Assembly: GCA_000436795.1 (NCBI GenBank)
Contig: HF993285.1
Location: forward strand, 45,770 to 109,769
DNA length: 64,000 nucleotides
Direction of reading: 5' to 3'
Source: Bacteroides sp. CAG:1076
Lineage (GTDB): Bacteria > Bacteroidota > Bacteroidia > Bacteroidales > Bacteroidaceae
Within the stretch, counting starts at the first letter, position 1, and every line of letters starts with the position of its first letter. The notes under the pieces were generated by a model that worked only from the letters and a program-made list of their open reading frames with translations, was not told the origin of the DNA and ran no database searches. The position numbers and the translations under genes are program-made. Shown piece after piece: positions 60,077 to 64,000 of this stretch.

Positions 60077-61390
60077 TTATCTTATCCCGTATTTCTTCAT
60101 CTTCCGGTACAGTGTTGAAGAGTTTACATTCAACAATCGTGCGGTCTGTTCACGATGCCCGTTGCACGCTTGAAGGGCATTTGCAATGGCTTCCCTCTCG
60201 CTGTTTTCGTCTTTCAAAGGCAATATGTCCGGAGTTTTCTCCGTAATCCGAATATCAGTCTGACTGTCTGCGTTCAAGTCCGGCAACTCCAATACAGGGG
60301 TTTCCGTAAGCAACACCGCCCGTTTGATCCGGTTCTGCAATTCCCTGACATTGCCCGGCCAACGATAAGAACGAAGTCGGTATATGGCATCTTTTGAAAA
60401 GCCTTTTGTCTCTTTCTTAAGTTCTTTGGAAAACCGTTCACGGAAAAATTCCGCCAAAGGCAAAATGTCATCAGCACACTCGGCCAAAGATGGCATCCTG
60501 ATTTCCATCTCTGCCAGACGGTGGTACAGGTCTTCCCGGAATCGTCCTTCCTTGATGGCCCGTTCCAGATTTTCATTCGTTGCCGCCACAATCCGCACGT
60601 CTGCCATCCGCTCCCTGTCGCTGCCGATAGGGGTATAGGTATTCTCCTGCAACACTCTAAGGAGCATGGACTGTATGTCAATAGGCATCGTGCCGATTTC
60701 ATCCAGGAAGAGCGTACCGCCTTTTGCCATGTCGAAATATCCGTTCTTTGCCGTATCCGCACCGGTGAAGGCGCCTTTCTCGTGTCCGAACAGGAGGGAT
60801 GCCGCAAGTTCGCGTGGCAACGCTCCGCAATTGACCGCTACAAACTTGCCGTCACGTCCGCTGTTCGCGTGAATGCCCTGTGCCACGGACTCCTTGCCGG
60901 TACCGTTGGCACCGAGTATCAGCACCGACATATCCGACGGGGCTACTATCCTCGCGTATCTCTCCACCTCAAGTATTTTAGGGCAGGTACGTCTGAACAG
61001 GTCTTTCGGTTTCGTGCGGACAGTCGCGAGCGGACGGAATATCTCTTCCGCCAGTTCAAGCAGGTGTTCCCGGTGTACCGGCTTGGGCAGATAGTCTTTT
61101 GCCCCCAACTTGATGGCGCGTACCGCATCCGGTATAGACCCGTATTCCGTTGTCACTATGAATGGAATGTCTTTCTTCTCTTTTGTGAGCCACTCTAAAA
61201 GCGATATTCCGTCACCTTCAGGCAAGCGCACATCGGACAATATGAAGTCGAACCGATGCTTGCGTATCAATGCACGTGCGGCCGGTTCACGCATGGCGGT
61301 CATTACATCGTACCCCGCCTGTTCAAGCCAGTCTTTCTGGCGTTGTGACAAACTTATATTGTCTTCAACTATCAGTACCTTCTGTTTCAT
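60077..61390 (-). CDS. Sigma-54-type response regulator, RteB-like
   Basis: 437 residues in NtrC order: receiver (about 1-120, FILSDVRLPEGDG with the phospho-Asp and the Lys in LGAKDYLPKPV), AAA+ domain (LILGANGTGKESVAQGIH Walker A; GAFTGADTAKNGYFD, the sigma-54 contact motif; GTLFLDEIGTM Walker B; RVLQENTYTPIGSDRERMADVRIVAATN), and a Fis-type HTH (EREAIANALQACNGHREQTARLLNVNSSTLYRKMKKYGIR). RteB of CTnDOT activates excision and transfer genes. It overlaps the sensor gene by 26 bp. Confidence 0.92.
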   Translation of the reverse strand: MKQKVLIVEDNISLSQRQKDWLEQAGYDVMTAMREPAARALIRKHRFDFILSDVRLPEGDGISLLEWLTKEKKDIPFIVTTEYGSIPDAVRAIKLGAKDYLPKPVHREHLLELAEEIFRPLATVRTKPKDLFRRTCPKILEVERYARIVAPSDMSVLILGANGTGKESVAQGIHANSGRDGKFVAVNCGALPRELAASLLFGHEKGAFTGADTAKNGYFDMAKGGTLFLDEIGTMPIDIQSMLLRVLQENTYTPIGSDRERMADVRIVAATNENLERAIKEGRFREDLYHRLAEMEIRMPSLAECADDILPLAEFFRERFSKELKKETKGFSKDAIYRLRSYRWPGNVRELQNRIKRAVLLTETPVLELPDLNADSQTDIRITEKTPDILPLKDENSEREAIANALQACNGHREQTARLLNVNSSTLYRKMKKYGIR

Positions 61391-63725
61391 CGCTCATTTT
61401 CTTTATTTCCTTTTCAGCTTCTGTTATAAGTCCGGAGATGTGTCCTATCAGCAGCTTCACCTGTTCATTGACGGTATTCATATCGCATGCAGAATCGTTT
61501 AACGTGGTGCGGAGTTTTACCAGTGGAGCATCGGCCCGTAACAACTCCAACGAGGGCTTTATCTCGTGGGCTATGTCATGGAGCTTTTCAATGTCCCCTG
61601 TCTTTATTGCCGATTGCAAGTCTGCCATATTTTGTTCGGACTGGATAATGAAAGTTCTTAGCAGTTCTCTTTTATCAAGCACATCTGCCGTGAACGTGGC
61701 AAAATCCGGTGTATGTGACTCTTCCACATCGCGTGACACCACAGAAGAGACCATATCCAACAGTTCTCTCATGGAAAACGGCTTGTGGATGGAGTCCGTG
61801 AATCCGCCCTTTATGAATGCCTCTTTTTCTCCTTCTCCTCGTGCAGTCATGGCTACTATCGGAATTGTGTGTGAATTTCCGATGCTGGATTTGCGAAGCA
61901 ATGCCAGAATTTCAAAACCGTTGGTTTCCGGCATCTGTATGTCGCTTAGCAGCAAGTCGTAATCCTGCCTGCGCATCTCATTGACCAGTTCTTTGGCATT
62001 GGAACAGGTGGTACACGATACTCCGTTGCGTTCAAGCATTTCCTTGGCTATTTCCAGTTGTAATGTGTCATTGTCTATAACAAGTACGCGCTGTGGCAAT
62101 GGCAGACGGTCTTGCGGAACTGCCGACGCTTCACTATTGATTTTCTCATTGGAAACCGCTAACGGCAGGGATACACGAAATGTGCTGCCATGCCCGATTT
62201 TACTTTCCACATCAATGCTGCCTCCTAAAAGTTTGACCAATCCTTTTGTGATGGGCAAGCCCAACCCGAAACCTTCGGCATTCGCCTCAGACGACAGGCG
62301 TTCAAACGGACGGAAGATACGCGAAACGGTGTCTTGATCCATACCGATTCCCGTATCCTTTATTTCTATATAAAGCATTCCATTTTCATATCGGACATTG
62401 AACTGTATCATACCGGCGTTTGTAAACTTCACAGCATTCGTCAGTAGATTGTCTATAATTTGAGAGATACGATCCATGTCACCGCACAGTACGACATCCG
62501 TATTTTGGGAATCATGGTGGAATATGATTCCCTTATTATTGGCAATATGTGAAAATCCGGTCACAATACGTTCCAACAGATCATTAAGGTTGAACGGTAC
62601 ATTGTTGCAGGTTTCCTTGGACTCGTTCAGGCGGTACACGTCCAGCAGATTGTTCAGCAGGTGCAGGATATGTTTGCACTCCGTTTCGATATTTTCCAAA
62701 TGGTGATTCCTGCGTTTCCTGTCCCGGGTATCTTTTGCCAGTTCGACATATCCGTAAATGATGTTCAGGGGGCCGCGTATGTCATGCGAGATAGTAAGTA
62801 TGACGTTTTTACGCGTTTCCAGCAGTTCATTATTCCGGTCAATGACACCCTCCATCTTTTTCCTGAGCAGCGAATCCCGTTTCAGATGTTTCTGGATAAT
62901 CAGGTACGAGAACACCAGCAGGAGGATGGCGGCGATGATCAGCCCGGTGATGATGGAGGTGGAGCGTTGGTGCGCTTGGGCTATCTGCTCTTCCCTGTCC
63001 CGGAAGGCGGCTTGTGCATGGTCGCTGATGTTACCGAGCAGGGCGAACAGTTTGCGGTTCAGTTCCCTGTTGCGGATGCGCAGGCTGTCGGTGTAATTCT
63101 CCATGTTGCGTATCCGCTCCGCTTGCAGGGCGATAAGCTGTTCGTTCAGCGAGCGGAGCTTGTCGGACGAGGCGGGCACTTGCACCGTTTCCTTGCCGCC
63201 GAACCATCCGGCTATGCCTTTCTTCTTCTGCACGACGGTACGGGTCTGTGTCGCTTGCCTTGCAGCTTCTGGCAGATGGTTCACCAGCAGGCTGTCGGCT
63301 TTGTCCTGCCGGTGGAACACCTGCATGATTTGGTGCAGGTGTGTCTCCTTGTCCGCCAACAACTGTTGCAGGGTATCTATCTGCGACAGACCGAATATGT
63401 AGCTATGGTTCGTTTGCAGCATTTGCAGCAGGCTGTCCACCCTCAGCCGTCTCGTTTGGTAGGCATGGTAGTCCTCATCCTCCCAAGCGATGACGCTCTC
63501 GCCCAATGAGGCGAGTACCGTGATGTTGCGGTGTATCTCGGATATGTCACGGCGTGCCTGTCTGATTTCGTAGGTGTCGGCCTCGATTTTCCGAAGGCGT
63601 GCGTGTTCATGGAAAAGAATAGCGGCCATGCTGATGATGACCGCCATTAACATCATATAGCCGAAGAGGATTTTAGCTTGCAGGGGTATGTTTCTGTTCA
63701 TATATAACAAGGTCATATTAAACAT
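61365..63725 (-). CDS. Hybrid sensor histidine kinase, RteA-like
   Basis: 786 residues. Two membrane helices (about 17-37, ILFGYMMLMAVIISMAAILF, and about 258-278, IITGLIIAAILLLVFSYLII) bracket a sensor domain. Then HisKA (LTISHDIRGPLNIIYGY, His near residue 315), HATPase (NLLTNAVKFTNAG, DTGIGMD), receiver (LLLSDIQMPETNG) and a C-terminal HPt-like region with HEIKPSL. Cognate to the RteB-like regulator; the two genes overlap by 26 bp. Here no tetQ lies directly upstream, unlike in CTnDOT; the upstream gene overlaps it by 8 bp. Confidence 0.93.
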   Translation of the reverse strand: MFNMTLLYMNRNIPLQAKILFGYMMLMAVIISMAAILFHEHARLRKIEADTYEIRQARRDISEIHRNITVLASLGESVIAWEDEDYHAYQTRRLRVDSLLQMLQTNHSYIFGLSQIDTLQQLLADKETHLHQIMQVFHRQDKADSLLVNHLPEAARQATQTRTVVQKKKGIAGWFGGKETVQVPASSDKLRSLNEQLIALQAERIRNMENYTDSLRIRNRELNRKLFALLGNISDHAQAAFRDREEQIAQAHQRSTSIITGLIIAAILLLVFSYLIIQKHLKRDSLLRKKMEGVIDRNNELLETRKNVILTISHDIRGPLNIIYGYVELAKDTRDRKRRNHHLENIETECKHILHLLNNLLDVYRLNESKETCNNVPFNLNDLLERIVTGFSHIANNKGIIFHHDSQNTDVVLCGDMDRISQIIDNLLTNAVKFTNAGMIQFNVRYENGMLYIEIKDTGIGMDQDTVSRIFRPFERLSSEANAEGFGLGLPITKGLVKLLGGSIDVESKIGHGSTFRVSLPLAVSNEKINSEASAVPQDRLPLPQRVLVIDNDTLQLEIAKEMLERNGVSCTTCSNAKELVNEMRRQDYDLLLSDIQMPETNGFEILALLRKSSIGNSHTIPIVAMTARGEGEKEAFIKGGFTDSIHKPFSMRELLDMVSSVVSRDVEESHTPDFATFTADVLDKRELLRTFIIQSEQNMADLQSAIKTGDIEKLHDIAHEIKPSLELLRADAPLVKLRTTLNDSACDMNTVNEQVKLLIGHISGLITEAEKEIKKMSDETEGTDS

Positions 63726-64000
63726 CTGTATCGTAAATCCTCTTTTGCAGCAGGTCTATAAAGTTCATGGCATCCATAGGGGTGGAGCGAGAGAGGTCGA
63801 ACGAGAGTATCATAGCCTGCAGGCTGTTGTCATACGAACTTTTGCTGCCCTTGCGGTCTTGCCCGCCCTCCGTTTTTTCGGGGATGGAGACCAACGCCTC
63901 CGCTTCGCTGCCGTCTATGCCGGAAAAGACGAAAGAACCGTCGTCCTGCCGGTCGATTTTCCCTCCGGCGGCTATTATCTGTTCCATCACTTTCCCTACA
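63718..64000 (-). CDS. C-terminal part of an unidentified protein (possibly MutS-like), cut by the window edge
   Basis: The last 94 or so residues of a frame open at the window end (a GTG-ATG pair inside it is not necessarily the start). The end LQAMILSFDLSRSTPMDAMNFIDLLQKRI is similar in pattern to the C-terminus of MutS proteins (TPLEALNKLxxLKK). The centre is acidic and Gly/Ser-rich (SFVFSGIDGSEAEALVSIPEKTEGGQDRKG). It overlaps rteA by 8 bp and so is co-transcribed with rteAB. TetQ does not end like this. The identity is open. Confidence 0.45.
   Translation of the reverse strand, partial: VGKVMEQIIAAGGKIDRQDDGSFVFSGIDGSEAEALVSIPEKTEGGQDRKGSKSSYDNSLQAMILSFDLSRSTPMDAMNFIDLLQKRIYDTDV

Noticed and set aside
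62661-63509. 282-residue open frame on the plus strand
   Set aside because: Antisense to rteA, with Gln/Val/His-rich shadow composition.
1-64000. tRNA, rRNA, CRISPR or insertion sequences
   Set aside because: No cloverleaf, rRNA segment, regular spacer-repeat array or transposase was seen on either strand by reading; a dedicated scan could still find a short tRNA.

Overview
The window is a piece of a Bacteroidales chromosome, most likely Bacteroides/Phocaeicola (P. vulgatus or P. dorei type), with the left part of an integrated conjugative element at its right end. The evidence for the group is: exact or near matches to the Bacteroidota promoter (TTTG-N19-21-TAnnTTTG), lack of strong Shine-Dalgarno sites, a giant hybrid two-component regulator, DUF4251/DUF4136/DUF4301/DUF4924-type families, a hisGDCB operon with hisB fused, and a membrane pyrophosphatase carrying the four residues described for the B. 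vulgatus Na+,H+-pump. This assignment comes from reading only; no search was run.

Layout. 1-8.5 kb (minus strand): exported PepT-like peptidase (cut by the window edge), VanX-type D,D-dipeptidase, a secreted unknown, a FadL-type porin, the ion-pumping pyrophosphatase HppA and a K+/H+ antiporter. 8.5-12.1 kb (plus): promoter, cobalamin riboswitch and btuFCD uptake operon. 12.4-20.1 kb (minus): a two-gene chromate transporter downstream of an orphan hybrid two-component regulator, then a BlaI/BlaR1-type pair whose promoter holds three phased operator boxes. 20.3-24 kb: purL. 24.2-27.9 kb (plus): lysE-like, DUF4924, rfbD, prfC. 28.2 kb: a stand-alone domain that normally forms the C-terminus of GH13 maltodextrinases. 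28.5-38.7 kb: DUF3843-like protein, MFS transporter, small envelope gene clusters, a RelA/SpoT protein with a decayed hydrolase site, and DUF4301. 38.8-43.9 kb (minus): histidine operon headed by a classical attenuator with a His-His-His leader peptide. 43.9-55.1 kb: TPR protein, glnS, rarA, a D-2-hydroxyacid dehydrogenase, a C_GCAxxG_C_C protein, two convergent winged-helix paralogues, mazG, an ECF sigma module and rnz.

From about 55.2-55.5 kb onward the content changes to a CTnDOT-like element: an IntDOT-like integrase (Ser258/His344/Arg347/Tyr380, each one less than the IntDOT numbering), a second tandem tyrosine recombinase, three tandem excisionase-like HTH proteins, a RibD/DHFR-like protein, and RteB/RteA-type two-component regulators. 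The RibD-like gene is preceded by an elaborate leader: a Bacteroides promoter, a Met-Ile-Ala mini-ORF whose Shine-Dalgarno lies in a 10-bp stem, a TAATG-coupled 33-codon ORF, and a terminator with a competing 8-bp antiterminator. This leader, the BlaI operator array, the BlaR1 fusion protein and the orphan GH13 C-domain are the best candidates for follow-up. No rRNA, tRNA or CRISPR array was seen.
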